From: Gammaproteobacteria bacterium
GTDB lineage: Bacteria; Pseudomonadota; Gammaproteobacteria; Steroidobacterales; Steroidobacteraceae
Direction: 5' to 3'
Length of the DNA stretch: 51,054 nt
Assembly (NCBI GenBank): GCA_009926865.1
Contig: RFOD01000015.1
Span: forward strand, 1-51,054
Every line of letters starts with the position of its first letter. Position 1 is the stretch's first letter. Positions 8,216 to 17,477 of the stretch are shown here, piece by piece. The notes below the pieces were generated by a model. The model saw nothing but the letters and a program-made list of their open reading frames with translations. It did not search any database and was not told the origin of the DNA. Both the position numbers and the translations under genes were made by a program.

Positions 8216-10165
8216 ATGGCCCAGAACGCTCAATTTGATGTCATTGTGATCGGCGGTGGTCACGCCGGCGCGGAAGCGGCGTTGGCGGCTGCGCGTATGG
8301 GCGCCCGCACGCTACTACTGACGCAAAGCATCGAAACCCTTGGACAAATGAGTTGCAACCCTGCCTTTGGTGGCATCGGTAAAGGCCACTTAGTCCGCGA
8401 AATCGATGCGCTCGGCGGGGCCATGGCTCAAGCGGTCGATCTCGCCGGAATCCAATTTCGCACTTTAAATGCAAGCAAAGGCCCTGCGGTACGCGCGACG
8501 CGCGCCCAAGCTGACCGTCAACTTTATAAACAAGCCATGCGGCATCGGTTGGAAAACCAACCTCACTTGTCCCTGTTTCAGCAGGAAGTCGCCGATCTCA
8601 TCGTCTCAGGTGAGCAAATCAACGGGGTTGTGACCGCAAGCGGTATTACGTTCCATGCACCCACCGTCATTTTGACGGTCGGCACTTTTCTGGGCGGCCG
8701 CATGCATGTCGGTCTGGAACAGCAATCAGGCGGAAGGGCCGGTGATCCTGCCTCCAATCGCCTGGCGGCGCGGCTACGAGAACTCCCGCTACGGGTGGGT
8801 CGACTGAAAACGGGTACCCCGCCCAGGATTGACGGTCGCAGCATCGACTACAGCGTCATGGCCGCCCAGTACTCCGACGATCCCCTGCCGGTATTTTCCT
8901 TTTTAGGCCGCGCCGAGCAGCATCCGCGCCAACTACCCTGCTTCATTACGTACACCAACGAACGTACCCACGACATTATCCGTGGCGGGTGTGATCGCTC
9001 ACCGATGTTCACGGGTCGAATCGAGGGGACAGGACCGCGTTACTGCCCATCCGTCGAGGACAAGATTCATCGCTTTGCGGATAAATCATCGCACCAAATC
9101 TTTGTGGAACCCGAAGGGCTTAATACGCATGAGATTTATCCCAACGGTATTTCCACGAGCCTACCGTACGACGTTCAAGTAGAATTTGTTCGCAGTATTA
9201 AAGGGTTTGAAGACGCGCATATCACTCGCCCAGGCTATGCGATCGAATATGATTACTTTGACCCCCGTGATCTACATGGCTGGCTTGAAACCAAGATCAT
9301 CAAAGGCCTTTTCTTTGCGGGTCAGATTAATGGCACGACAGGTTACGAAGAAGCAGGCGCGCAAGGTATTGTCGCTGGCATCAATGCGGGATTGCGTACC
9401 CGAGGTTTGGCGCCGTGGGTGCCGACACGTAGTGAGGCTTATCTAGGCGTCCTCATTGACGATCTCATCACTCGGGGTGCGAGCGAACCTTACCGAATGT
9501 TCACAAGCCGGGCAGAACATCGCTTGCTACTGCGCGAGGATAATGCGGACCTGCGACTTACACCCTTTGCGCAAGAACTCGGCTTAATCGATGAAGAACG
9601 CTGGGCATTCTTTGAGCGCAAACGGGAAGCCGCTGACCGCGAGGTCGCACGCTTACAACGAGTCTGCGTCAAACCTGCGGTAGCCTTACCTTGGTCTGAA
9701 CGGCATGAGTTGCCCGCGCTCTCACGCGAAGTCTCTGCGTTTGATTTGTTGCGTCGACCGGAAGTGTCTTACGAGCAACTACAGGACTTGGCACAAGACT
9801 GTGAAAGTTTAGCGGTCGATGATCCGATGCCGTCACTGGCCGCTCTCGATAGCCGACTACCTGCCGCAGTCCGTCTGCAAGTGGAGGTACGCGCCAAGTA
9901 CGCGGGCTATATTGATCGCCAGACCGAAGAAATTGAACGAACCCGTCGTCACGAGTCGCTTAACTTGCCTGCTGATCTGGATTACGAGCGAGTCGCTGGC
10001 TTATCCAATGAGGTTAAGCAGCGATTAAGCGAATCGAGACCCGATACGCTCGGACAAGCATCGCGACTACCCGGGATAACCCCCGCTGCCGTTTCGGTAC
10101 TCTTAATTCATCTCAAAAAGTCCGATCGCACCCGGAACGACACGCCGCGAAGCCTTACTGCTTAA
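8216..10165 (+). CDS. mnmG: tRNA uridine-5-carboxymethylaminomethyl modification enzyme MnmG (GidA)
   Basis: MnmG is the FAD- and NADH-dependent partner of MnmE that installs carboxymethylaminomethyl groups on the wobble uridine of several tRNAs. The start chosen gives [20 protein letters not shown], with the FAD-binding GxGxxG motif at the expected distance; an upstream ATG at 8123 would add 31 residues that do not look like the family. Other family hallmarks are [19 protein letters not shown], the conserved [21 protein letters not shown] segment, ATRAQADR and the C-terminal helical domain ending near [21 protein letters not shown]. At 649 residues it is slightly longer than the typical 630. 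It stands alone here, 26 kb from mnmE and on the opposite strand, without rsmG or parAB after it. Confidence 0.96.
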   Translation: MAQNAQFDVIVIGGGHAGAEAALAAARMGARTLLLTQSIETLGQMSCNPAFGGIGKGHLVREIDALGGAMAQAVDLAGIQFRTLNASKGPAVRATRAQADRQLYKQAMRHRLENQPHLSLFQQEVADLIVSGEQINGVVTASGITFHAPTVILTVGTFLGGRMHVGLEQQSGGRAGDPASNRLAARLRELPLRVGRLKTGTPPRIDGRSIDYSVMAAQYSDDPLPVFSFLGRAEQHPRQLPCFITYTNERTHDIIRGGCDRSPMFTGRIEGTGPRYCPSVEDKIHRFADKSSHQIFVEPEGLNTHEIYPNGISTSLPYDVQVEFVRSIKGFEDAHITRPGYAIEYDYFDPRDLHGWLETKIIKGLFFAGQINGTTGYEEAGAQGIVAGINAGLRTRGLAPWVPTRSEAYLGVLIDDLITRGASEPYRMFTSRAEHRLLLREDNADLRLTPFAQELGLIDEERWAFFERKREAADREVARLQRVCVKPAVALPWSERHELPALSREVSAFDLLRRPEVSYEQLQDLAQDCESLAVDDPMPSLAALDSRLPAAVRLQVEVRAKYAGYIDRQTEEIERTRRHESLNLPADLDYERVAGLSNEVKQRLSESRPDTLGQASRLPGITPAAVSVLLIHLKKSDRTRNDTPRSLTA

Positions 10166-10307
10166 TCCGCCTACCAAGTCCAACTACCGCGGAACGGTCG
10201 TTGAACGACTTGGCTGCGCGGTCGTCCTATTCATTGGTATGTTGAGCCTATTATTCAGTTAGAACATCACCGTCCCAGCGGGGCGGGCATTTGCGGGGGC
10301 GCACAGC

Positions 10308-11360
10308 ATGACTACAGATACCCAAGTAAGAGCAGACGGCACCTATCCCACCGAAGCGCTGCGTCAAGATGCGATCACGGCAGCCGTCGTACAAACTCGC
10401 GTAACCGGTGTTGATGGTGGCAACCCTGCGCCGGGTATCCGTCGTAATCTCGATTATTTTTTGGAATCGATCGATATCGCTCAAGGTTATGGCGGGCGCT
10501 GCGATTTATTGCTATTCCATGAATTTCCCATCACCGGGTTCACTAATTGGACTCGTGATCAGCACTATAATTTATCCATTGAAGTGCCAGGCCCAGAAGT
10601 CGCTGAGGTTTCAAAAAAAGCACAGCAATATAATTGCTACATTATCTTTGGTACGTATGCCAAAGACCCTGTGAACTGGCCAGGACACATCTTACATCTG
10701 ATGGTGATGTGTAAGCCGGACGGCAGTGTGGTGTCACACTGGAAGCAACGTAACGTACGCGGCATGTTCCCAGGTTCTGAGCAATACACCTCAGTGATCT
10801 ATGATGTTTATGACCGCTTCGTCGAGATGTACGGGCTCGATGCGGTCGTACCCGTTGAACGTACCGACATTGGCAACATTGCGATGTCAGCGGTGCAATT
10901 TGAACCAGAGCTTTTTCGCTGTATGGCGTTCAAAGGCGCCGAGATTATCTGTCGTGTCGCCACCGGTGGATTTGAATGGGACGATATGCGATTAACGTCC
11001 TACCACAATAGTCTCTACACCCTGGTGGCCAATAATTCGGTCGCAACTCATGAGCGCAACCCTGGATTTTTTGAGGACACCGGCTACGGTGGACCCGGTC
11101 GATCATCTATTTTCGGTCCACGTGGGGTAGTGCTTGCCAAAGCGGGTGCGTTCGAAACACGCGAAGCGGCGCGTATTCCGATTGCTGAATTCCGAGCTAA
11201 ACATCGGATTCCAGATCTACATCTAACACTCTACAAACCTATCTTTGATCAATATGTTGAGAGGTATGCCCCAAACGGCTACCTAGATTATCTACCTAAA
11301 GATAAACGCGAAGCGTTCAAACACTTCGTCTCACGCGCAAAATGGCAGCACTACTGGTAA
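10308..11360 (+). CDS. Nitrilase/aliphatic-amidase superfamily protein with the catalytic cysteine replaced
   Basis: The 350-residue protein has the carbon-nitrogen hydrolase fold. The glutamate of the triad is seen in LLLFHEFPITGF and the lysine in VSHWKQRNVRG. The cysteine region can be aligned without gaps to aliphatic amidases from the proline-glutamate pair through RCMAFKGAEIICR; in that alignment the position six residues before the proline, normally cysteine, is serine (GNIAMSAVQFEPE, codon TCA). It is therefore likely inactive as a thiol amidase, or it uses an altered chemistry. No signal peptide is visible. It is convergent with the beta-propeller gene, overlapping it by 10 bases, and its placement beside the transporter/Rieske cluster suggests, but does not prove, a role there. 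Confidence 0.8.
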   Translation: MTTDTQVRADGTYPTEALRQDAITAAVVQTRVTGVDGGNPAPGIRRNLDYFLESIDIAQGYGGRCDLLLFHEFPITGFTNWTRDQHYNLSIEVPGPEVAEVSKKAQQYNCYIIFGTYAKDPVNWPGHILHLMVMCKPDGSVVSHWKQRNVRGMFPGSEQYTSVIYDVYDRFVEMYGLDAVVPVERTDIGNIAMSAVQFEPELFRCMAFKGAEIICRVATGGFEWDDMRLTSYHNSLYTLVANNSVATHERNPGFFEDTGYGGPGRSSIFGPRGVVLAKAGAFETREAARIPIAEFRAKHRIPDLHLTLYKPIFDQYVERYAPNGYLDYLPKDKREAFKHFVSRAKWQHYW

Positions 11361-12226
11361 CACTCTGCGAGGCCACATAGCGAATACTTGCGAGCGATGT
11401 CGTGCTCGCGGATGAGCTCACCCGTCTCAATATCTCTTTGTTGTAAGATGCCATCAAAGAAATTACTGAGCCAGAACTTTCCGGGCTCCGCTGATGCTTG
11501 TAGACGCGACCAGCCCTTACGCTCGGGTACGTCGTAGCGTTGTATCAATTGTCCGGTAGAATCAAACATAGCCGCACCCATTCCCGTTGCCATCAATAAG
11601 CGTCCATCGGGTAAGCAGGTGAGTCCATAAGTGCCGTCGGTCGTATCGTCAGGTAAACACAGCCAGTCGTCCAATTGTTCGCGGCGCTGAAGATCAAAAC
11701 GCATCACTCGTCGGCCTGTCTCTGAAACATAGACGAGAGTCCGACCGTCGGGTGCGAGGCTCATATGTGTCACGCCATGAAAGCGAAACTTACCGCCATC
11801 AATGCTGACGGCGAGCGGCTCGGCTGTCGCCTCATCGCGCGAACAAAGATAGGCCTTCGGCTTCGGCTGCGCGGGATCCTCCCCATGGGTACTGTGAACC
11901 CCTGCGACAAAGCGCCCATCCGGTAGAAACTGAATCGAACCGATACGCGCCTTGGGTAAAAACTCAAAGCTGGGTAGACGTTGACCATCCGCGGCAAAGC
12001 GCGTCACATCATGTGCACTGGGATCGGCTGCCCAAAGCTCTTGATGGCGATGATCAAACGCGAGCCCAATGACCAAGCCCACGTTACCGGTGCGTAATTC
12101 ACCTTTGAGAACCAGGTCATGATCATAGTGGAGAATGCGACCTGGGCCGCTATGACGACGTAGATCAACATTCTGATCATCGACATCGGTCGCCGCCAAA
12201 AAAATATCGCCTTCGACAAAGCTCAT
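11351..12226 (-). CDS. Cytoplasmic beta-propeller (SMP-30/NHL-like) protein
   Basis: The protein of about 291 residues consists of repeated beta-sheet blades with recurring turns such as GLAFDHRHQELWAAD, SIQFLPDGRFVAG, MSLAPDGRTLVYVSE and GLTCLPDGRLLMATG, typical of six-bladed SMP-30/gluconolactonase or NHL propellers. No signal peptide is present. The start was set at 12226 because that ATG overlaps the stop of the upstream ABC ATPase gene in an ATGA, implying coupling; the longer frame to 12250 lies inside that gene. It is the last gene of the left-hand operon. Members of this fold hydrolyse lactones or bind metabolites; which applies here is unknown. Confidence 0.72.
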   Translation of the reverse strand: MSFVEGDIFLAATDVDDQNVDLRRHSGPGRILHYDHDLVLKGELRTGNVGLVIGLAFDHRHQELWAADPSAHDVTRFAADGQRLPSFEFLPKARIGSIQFLPDGRFVAGVHSTHGEDPAQPKPKAYLCSRDEATAEPLAVSIDGGKFRFHGVTHMSLAPDGRTLVYVSETGRRVMRFDLQRREQLDDWLCLPDDTTDGTYGLTCLPDGRLLMATGMGAAMFDSTGQLIQRYDVPERKGWSRLQASAEPGKFWLSNFFDGILQQRDIETGELIREHDIARKYSLCGLAECYQ

Positions 12227-13212
12227 GGGGAGGACTCCAAGAGGTGGCATGCTGTCACACCCCCCTCAACAGAATGGAAATCGGGAATTCGGACACCACA
12301 GCGCACTGTCGCCTGGGGGCAGCGCGTTCGAAATACGCAACCGGAAGGGGGCTGCAGCGGTGATGGCAATTCCCCCTGTAATACGGTGCGGGGGCGCGAC
12401 CGCTCGCGTGCGGGATCCGGTACGGGCGCTGCATCAAGTAGTGCGCGGGTATAAGGATGGCGTGCATCAGAAAATAACGCGTCTGCAGTTCGGTATTCCA
12501 TGGTCTTACCGAGATACAGCACAAGCACTTGATCGCTCACATGACGGATGACGGATAAGTCATGGCTGATAAATAAACACGCGATACCCAGCTCCCGCTG
12601 TAACTCGGACAATAAATTGAGTATCTGCGCGCGGATCGACACATCCAAGGCGCTGACCGACTCGTCACAAATCAATAACTTTGGTTGACCGATGAGCGCC
12701 CGGGCAATATTGGCGCGCTGACATTGTCCGCCCGAAAACTCATGGGGATAGCGATTCGCTAATTCCGGGCGTAATCCGACGCGCTGCATGATGTCAGCGA
12801 CCTGCGTCTGACGCGTCGCGGCACTCCATTCGGGGTGAAAGAGCGCCAATGGCTCACCGATTTGTTCGCCCACTGTCATACGCGGATTGAGGCTGGCGTA
12901 AGGGTCTTGAAAAACCATCCGCACATCACGTCTCAAAGCCTGCATCTCGTGGACTGTAAACGTGTTGACATCTTTACCCCGCCAAAGAATTTTGCCCGAG
13001 GTGAGTGGTACCAGCTTAAGTACCGTACGCGCTAACGTTGACTTACCACAGCCGGACTCACCCACCACGCCGAGCGTCTGACCGGGCTGTAGTTGACAGC
13101 TGACCCCATCGACCGCTTTGACACTAAGTCCCTGTCTATGCGCCTCACCGCGCACCGGGAAATGGACGCGAACATCGTTGAGCTGCAAAAGAGGAGTGGA
13201 GGAGGACATCAA
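12223..13212 (-). CDS. Oligopeptide-type ABC transporter ATPase (OppF/DppF-like)
   Basis: This is the second ATPase of a peptide/nickel-class importer. Motifs in order: Walker A GESGCGKST near residue 50, FQDPYASLNPRMTVGEQI, signature FSGGQCQRANIARAL, Walker B LLICDESVSALD and switch FISHDLSV. The C-terminal oligopeptide-transporter extension is present (RHPYTRALLDAAPVPDP, then PSGCVFRTRCPQA with its paired cysteines). The 329 residues are normal for OppF. Its start overlaps the upstream oppD-like gene by four bases. The matching binding protein and permeases are encoded 6 to 9 kb away on the other strand, so the transporter is split between the two arms of the divergent cluster. Confidence 0.9.
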   Translation of the reverse strand: MMSSSTPLLQLNDVRVHFPVRGEAHRQGLSVKAVDGVSCQLQPGQTLGVVGESGCGKSTLARTVLKLVPLTSGKILWRGKDVNTFTVHEMQALRRDVRMVFQDPYASLNPRMTVGEQIGEPLALFHPEWSAATRQTQVADIMQRVGLRPELANRYPHEFSGGQCQRANIARALIGQPKLLICDESVSALDVSIRAQILNLLSELQRELGIACLFISHDLSVIRHVSDQVLVLYLGKTMEYRTADALFSDARHPYTRALLDAAPVPDPARERSRPRTVLQGELPSPLQPPSGCVFRTRCPQATVRCGVRIPDFHSVEGGVTACHLLESSP

Positions 13213-14204
13213 GCGGGATCTCCTTGATCACGCCCCGGGTCATACCCAGAAAGTGGATGCCAGCAGGCGACTCGGCCGGAGTCCAAAGATATGAGGGGTG
13301 GACATTCGCTGACACAATCGGCTTGTGCATGAGCACAGCGGGGCGCAAATGCGCAACCGGGCGGCAATGCAACAAGATCAGGCGGTTGACCTTCTATTGC
13401 GGGCATCGTCAAAGCGCGGGGCTGATCTGAACGCGGCAGACAATCGAGGAGAGCCCGGCTGTATGGGTGGCGAGGTGAGGCAAACAAAGATTCCACCGGA
13501 GCCGACTCTAAGGTGCGTCCCGCGTACATCACCATGACCTGATCACAGGTACCTGCCACCACGCCCAAATCATGCGTCACTAGCAGGATCGCGGTACCGG
13601 TGTGCTCAATGACTGCACGGAAAATGCCGAGCACGTCGGCTTGTACGGTGACATCGAGCGCAGTCGTCGGTTCATCTGCGAGGACGAGCGCGGGTTTCAA
13701 AATGAGAGCGAGGGCGATCATGATCCTTTGACGCATCCCGCCAGAGAGCTCAAAGGGATACATGGAAAAACGTCGCTCTGGGTCGGCGATCCGTACCCGC
13801 TCCATGATTTCCAGCGCCCGCCGCCGAGCTGCAATCTGATCTTGCTGCTCATGAACACGCAAGAGTTCGCAAAGCTGGCTACCCACGGTGAGATGGGGTG
13901 TCAGCGCAGTCATCGGATCTTGGAAAATCATGGCGATCCGCCGACCGCGCAAGCGGTTCCATGCCTGACGGCCGGTGCCGAGCAACTCTTCGCCTTCGAA
14001 ACGGATACTGCCCTCCACGATGGCTGAATCGCTCAGGAGTCCAGCGAGTGCTAAGCAGGTCTGTGTCTTACCCGAGCCGGATTCACCTACTAAGCCCAGA
14101 CATTGCCCGCGATCCAGCGTAAATGACACCTCATCGACCGCGCGAAGTTCGCCGCGTGGAGTGCGATAACGGACGGAGAGGTTTCGGCACTCGAGTAAGC
14201 TCAC
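13209..14204 (-). CDS. Oligopeptide-type ABC transporter ATPase (OppD/DppD-like)
   Basis: This is the first ATPase of the peptide/nickel-class importer. It has Walker A GESGSGKT, the Q-loop segment MIFQDPMTALTPHLTVG, signature LSGGMRQRIMIALAL, Walker B LVLADEPTTALD and the switch histidine in LLVTHDLGV. The C-terminal extension RHPYSRALLDCLPR and PPGCAFAPRCAHAQADC is diagnostic for the OppD/DppD class and contains conserved cysteines that in relatives bind an iron-sulfur cluster. At 331 residues it is of standard length. Both ends overlap neighbours by four bases, giving a tight MFS-oppD-oppF-propeller run. Confidence 0.9.
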   Translation of the reverse strand: MSLLECRNLSVRYRTPRGELRAVDEVSFTLDRGQCLGLVGESGSGKTQTCLALAGLLSDSAIVEGSIRFEGEELLGTGRQAWNRLRGRRIAMIFQDPMTALTPHLTVGSQLCELLRVHEQQDQIAARRRALEIMERVRIADPERRFSMYPFELSGGMRQRIMIALALILKPALVLADEPTTALDVTVQADVLGIFRAVIEHTGTAILLVTHDLGVVAGTCDQVMVMYAGRTLESAPVESLFASPRHPYSRALLDCLPRSDQPRALTMPAIEGQPPDLVALPPGCAFAPRCAHAQADCVSECPPLISLDSGRVACWHPLSGYDPGRDQGDPA

Positions 14205-15433
14205 GATTCAACCTGTACCGCTAACATGTGACCTCGCAAGACCCACACCAGCGCTAACGCGGGCAGCATTGCCAGCGCCGCTAATAAAAAAGGCGTATCT
14301 AAACCCCAACCGGTATAGATCAAGCCGGACAAGGCACCCCCCATAAACCGAGCCAAGCTGGTCGATGACTGCAAGGTGCCGAGCAACATTCCCCGTGTAT
14401 TGGCGGGCGCACGCTCAGCGAGCAAAGATTGCAAACTTGTCATGAATAAGGCGGTCGCGAAAGCGGACACCGCCATGGCCCCCCAGACATTCATGATGGA
14501 GTCGCTCCATGCAAGACCCATCCAGCTTGCAGCGAATCCAAGTATGGCCACACCCACGAGCCGCGACTCACCCCAACGAGCCACCAAACGACCCGTCACC
14601 TGTAATTGCATGATCGCGATCAATAAACCATGAAAGCCGATAAGTAAGCCGATGTCACGACTATCGGCCGTAAACTTATCGAATAACCATAATGCGAATA
14701 GGGTCTCACGCATCGCTGAGAATGCGATGACCCACCAAGTCAGTATCAAAATACTTTGCACCCACCGTTCAGACCACCATACAAACGGCGCTACGCTCGC
14801 GCGTGCCGACGATGGTACGGCGCTTTGCCTGGACCGATGAGCATCAGTCCGACTCTCGGGTAACCACAGGTAAATTGATATCAAAGAAATTGTGGACAGC
14901 GCAGTAGCGGCCACAGCAGGCGCGACTAAATTAGCCGAAGCAGGGTCCCCCGGACCCGCCAAGACGCCGCCGATGAGTGGACCGATGGTTAAACCCAACG
15001 CAAACGCAGCAGAAATGCTCGCCAATGACCGAGTGCGATCTTTGGCTGGAGCGATGTCCGACACATACGCATAGGCCGCAGATAAATTTCCTGAAGTGAA
15101 TCCTGACAGGCGGGACAGTACTAGCACCCCTACGGACCCGGAAAGCGCTAATAGGCCGTATGCCAGTGCATGACCCGCCATGCTTAGCATGAGCACGGGT
15201 CGGCGGCCGACCCGATCACTCCAACGACCTAATAACGCCGCCCCCACAAATTGGAAAAGTGCGTGTAGCGAGATGACAAAGGTCAACCAACCCGTAGAAA
15301 TCCCGAGTCGCACCCCGTAGAACGGGATCAACGGCATCAGGATGCCTAAACCAAGGAGGTCAACGAACACGACCCCAAATAGCACGGCCATCCTGAGCCG
15401 ATAAGACGGTATCTCGCTGCTAGCGCTCGACAT
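14201..15433 (-). CDS. Major facilitator superfamily transporter (DHA1/TetA-like)
   Basis: The 410-residue protein has about 12 predicted transmembrane segments. The first helix runs MAVLFGVVFVDLLGLGILMPLI, with the D/G pattern of drug:proton antiporters, and motif A is GRWSDRVGRRPVLM between helices 2 and 3. This resembles TetA-type and related exporters. It lies 22 bases downstream of the Rieske oxygenase gene and overlaps the oppD-like gene by four bases. In this setting it could export a toxic product or excess substrate of the oxygenase; that is inference. No substrate can be named. Confidence 0.85.
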   Translation of the reverse strand: MSSASSEIPSYRLRMAVLFGVVFVDLLGLGILMPLIPFYGVRLGISTGWLTFVISLHALFQFVGAALLGRWSDRVGRRPVLMLSMAGHALAYGLLALSGSVGVLVLSRLSGFTSGNLSAAYAYVSDIAPAKDRTRSLASISAAFALGLTIGPLIGGVLAGPGDPASANLVAPAVAATALSTISLISIYLWLPESRTDAHRSRQSAVPSSARASVAPFVWWSERWVQSILILTWWVIAFSAMRETLFALWLFDKFTADSRDIGLLIGFHGLLIAIMQLQVTGRLVARWGESRLVGVAILGFAASWMGLAWSDSIMNVWGAMAVSAFATALFMTSLQSLLAERAPANTRGMLLGTLQSSTSLARFMGGALSGLIYTGWGLDTPFLLAALAMLPALALVWVLRGHMLAVQVES

Positions 15434-15455
15434 ACCGCTCGGTCACTGTAGTGGG

Positions 15456-16580
15456 TTAGCTCTGCACACTACGTAATGGGACCGCTTTATGCACCCAATT
15501 ATTGGGGTCTTCTCGCCGCGCAGGGGATGGAATCACCATAATTCGACGCGACTGCTCGGCAAGCATTTTTTCTACGTCGATTTCCCAACCTCGTGAAGCC
15601 CACTCTCGCACCTTACTGCGAAACTGAAACTCCATCCCATCCGTCTCGGTCAAAAACTCTTCGCTCGCTGAAGCTGGCGGAAAGACAGGCCGAATGGCTT
15701 CGACCACATCGGTGTCTTCTTTGACCGCTTTCATAATGCTGGCCAGACGCTCTTCATCTTGTGCAGGATCCATCAAGAAGTTACGCGCCTGCACGCCAAA
15801 GGTCCGCGTACGAAAAGCATCAATTGGCACTTTCACCGAAAAAGTGATGATTGACATGCCTTCCTGAAATACAGGCTGAATACGATGACAGACACCGACC
15901 AGACTGAACTCTAGTGATACGCTGGTGAACCCTCGATCGGGATTGAGCACCTTGGCCATCTCGCCGGTTTTTTGTTCGACTTTCGGGGCTGGCCGACGAC
16001 GTTCAACGCGACCTCCGTGCTCAGTCGGCTGGATAGGAACCACCATCACCTTGGGTGAGCGGCGCGTACCAAAGGTAGGATGTACGAAATTGATATGCGC
16101 CGTGTCCAAAGAATTTTCTTCAAAGCGCTGCCAATTGACATTGGCCTCCGCACGATAAGGAATTAACCGCCAATGTTCAGGATCATCGAACTCCGGTAGT
16201 AAATCGGGGATCGCGGGGCGCTCTGATTCGGGCAGGTCGCCCAAAAAGACCCAGACCCAGCCATATTTTTCTTGGGTGGGGTAAGAGTCAATGCGCACGC
16301 GCTTGGGAATTTCCGCATCCTCGCCTAAGGCGGGGATTTTCACGCAGCGTCCTGCGGCATTGAATTCCCAGCCGTGGTACGGGCAGGCAATGTGATCGCC
16401 CTCTGTTGTGCCATTGCACAACGCCGCACCTCGATGACAACACGTATTCGCTAAGCACACGGCCTGGCCCACCGAATCGCGGAACAGCACAAAATCACAA
16501 CCGAGCATTTGGGTGCCGAAAGGCTTATCTGCCACGACTTCGGACGACAAAGCCGCGACATACCAATTATTGATCAGCAT
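15456..16580 (-). CDS. Rieske non-heme iron oxygenase, terminal oxygenase subunit
   Basis: The 374-residue protein has an N-terminal Rieske [2Fe-2S] domain with the ligand pairs in NTCCHRGAAL (C-x-H) and CPYHGWEF (C-x-x-H), and a C-terminal catalytic domain with the mononuclear iron site in EENSLDTAHINFVH, that is the bridging aspartate and the H-x4-H ligands. Its architecture is that of monooxygenases and O- or N-demethylases (vanillate demethylase and pheophorbide oxygenase-like) rather than of alpha/beta aromatic dioxygenases. The start is supported by GGAGG five bases upstream. No ferredoxin or reductase gene is visible in the window, so electrons must come from elsewhere. Position as the first enzyme after the regulator marks it as the cluster's main catalytic step. 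Confidence 0.9.
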   Translation of the reverse strand: MLINNWYVAALSSEVVADKPFGTQMLGCDFVLFRDSVGQAVCLANTCCHRGAALCNGTTEGDHIACPYHGWEFNAAGRCVKIPALGEDAEIPKRVRIDSYPTQEKYGWVWVFLGDLPESERPAIPDLLPEFDDPEHWRLIPYRAEANVNWQRFEENSLDTAHINFVHPTFGTRRSPKVMVVPIQPTEHGGRVERRRPAPKVEQKTGEMAKVLNPDRGFTSVSLEFSLVGVCHRIQPVFQEGMSIITFSVKVPIDAFRTRTFGVQARNFLMDPAQDEERLASIMKAVKEDTDVVEAIRPVFPPASASEEFLTETDGMEFQFRSKVREWASRGWEIDVEKMLAEQSRRIMVIPSPARREDPNNWVHKAVPLRSVQS

Positions 16581-16630
16581 TTCGACCTCCGGGGTGTCTG
16601 CGTACCCGACGACGGGCCCGCCCTAAATCC

Positions 16631-16650
16631 TTTATATGACAAATAATACA
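16631..16650 (-). promoter_or_regulatory. Candidate operator upstream of the Rieske gene
   Basis: Read on the minus strand, this is TGTATTATTTGTCATATAAA, about 50 bases upstream of the oxygenase start. It shares the TGTATTAT and ATATAA arms with a near-palindrome in the divergent promoter region at 18433-18452, with an inner spacer of 5 instead of 2 bases. It sits between gntR and the gene it probably controls. Assignment to the GntR protein is inference. Confidence 0.4.
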
Positions 16651-16661
16651 TTGATTCAGAC

Positions 16662-17465
16662 TCAAACTCGCGTTCGGCCGCTACGCATGCGCGTCAAACG
16701 GATGTGATGGTCGTAATGATCGCCGCGGTAATAGGCGATCAGCCGCTCGACAGGCCGCTGTCGACTATCAAACACCACAAGACGGATACGAACCAATGGG
16801 GAACCCACCGGCACATCTAGTAAACGCGCCGATTGCGCATCGGCGAGCGTCGCGCCAATTAGCTGATCTGCCCAAGCGATATCCACCCCCTTGCGTTCCA
16901 GGAGAGTAAGCATCGGATGAGTATTGAGCTCGGAGGCAGCAAAGCGAATTTTCAGATTCCCTGGAATAAAGGTTTCGATGAAGCCAATCGGTCGCCCATC
17001 CAGTAAACGAACGTGCGATGCGCGCTGTACCGATGCGCCCTCAGGCAGCTGCAGATCGCGAGCCGTTTCGACATCCGCCCGCAGCCACTCGACCGTCGCA
17101 TCACGTAATCGCGTATTCGCGCCGAGTCGTCGCACCTTGCGCAGTAGCTGCTCCATGTCACCCTGCACGGGCGCGTCGGCTAAATCTTCGGTGACAAAGG
17201 TGCCACGCCCTGGGCTACGATAAATCAAGCGCTCATTTTCTAAGAGCGACAACGCCTTTCGTGTCGTGATCCGCGACACTTTGAACAAAGCGCCAAGCGC
17301 CTCTTCCGTCGGTAATTGACTACCTGCTCGATAGCGACCTTGAAAAATCCAGTCGCGTAAGACCGCGTGAATGTAGAGATATCGTGGGCCACGCGTGTCG
17401 CTAACAAACGGCTTGAGCGGAACCCTAGAGGTAGACCGACGAGATTTTTTTGGAATAGGTGACAT
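16662..17465 (-). CDS. GntR-family transcriptional regulator (HutC subfamily, UTRA domain)
   Basis: The 267-residue protein has an N-terminal winged helix of the GntR type (LRDWIFQGRYRAGSQLPTEE, then FKVSRITTRKALSLLENERL and the wing SPGRGTFV) followed by a UTRA effector-binding domain beginning around residue 110 (TRLRDATVEWLRAD) and including the HutC-typical RASHVRLLDGRPIGFIETFI. UTRA regulators bind small metabolites such as histidine intermediates, fatty acids or sugars and usually repress their own locus. It is transcribed with the membrane protein upstream and the oxygenase downstream. The N-terminal 25 residues are basic and serine-rich and not part of the domain. Its ligand is probably the compound imported by the adjacent transporter. 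Confidence 0.9.
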   Translation of the reverse strand: MSPIPKKSRRSTSRVPLKPFVSDTRGPRYLYIHAVLRDWIFQGRYRAGSQLPTEEALGALFKVSRITTRKALSLLENERLIYRSPGRGTFVTEDLADAPVQGDMEQLLRKVRRLGANTRLRDATVEWLRADVETARDLQLPEGASVQRASHVRLLDGRPIGFIETFIPGNLKIRFAASELNTHPMLTLLERKGVDIAWADQLIGATLADAQSARLLDVPVGSPLVRIRLVVFDSRQRPVERLIAYYRGDHYDHHIRLTRMRSGRTRV

Positions 17466-17477
17466 GAGATGAACGGC

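Noticed and set aside
10186-10222. Stem-loop after mnmG (ACCGCG/CGCGGT with inner GTCGT/ACGAC)
   Set aside because: No U-tract follows and the outer stem encloses a long loop; not convincing as a terminator or regulatory RNA.
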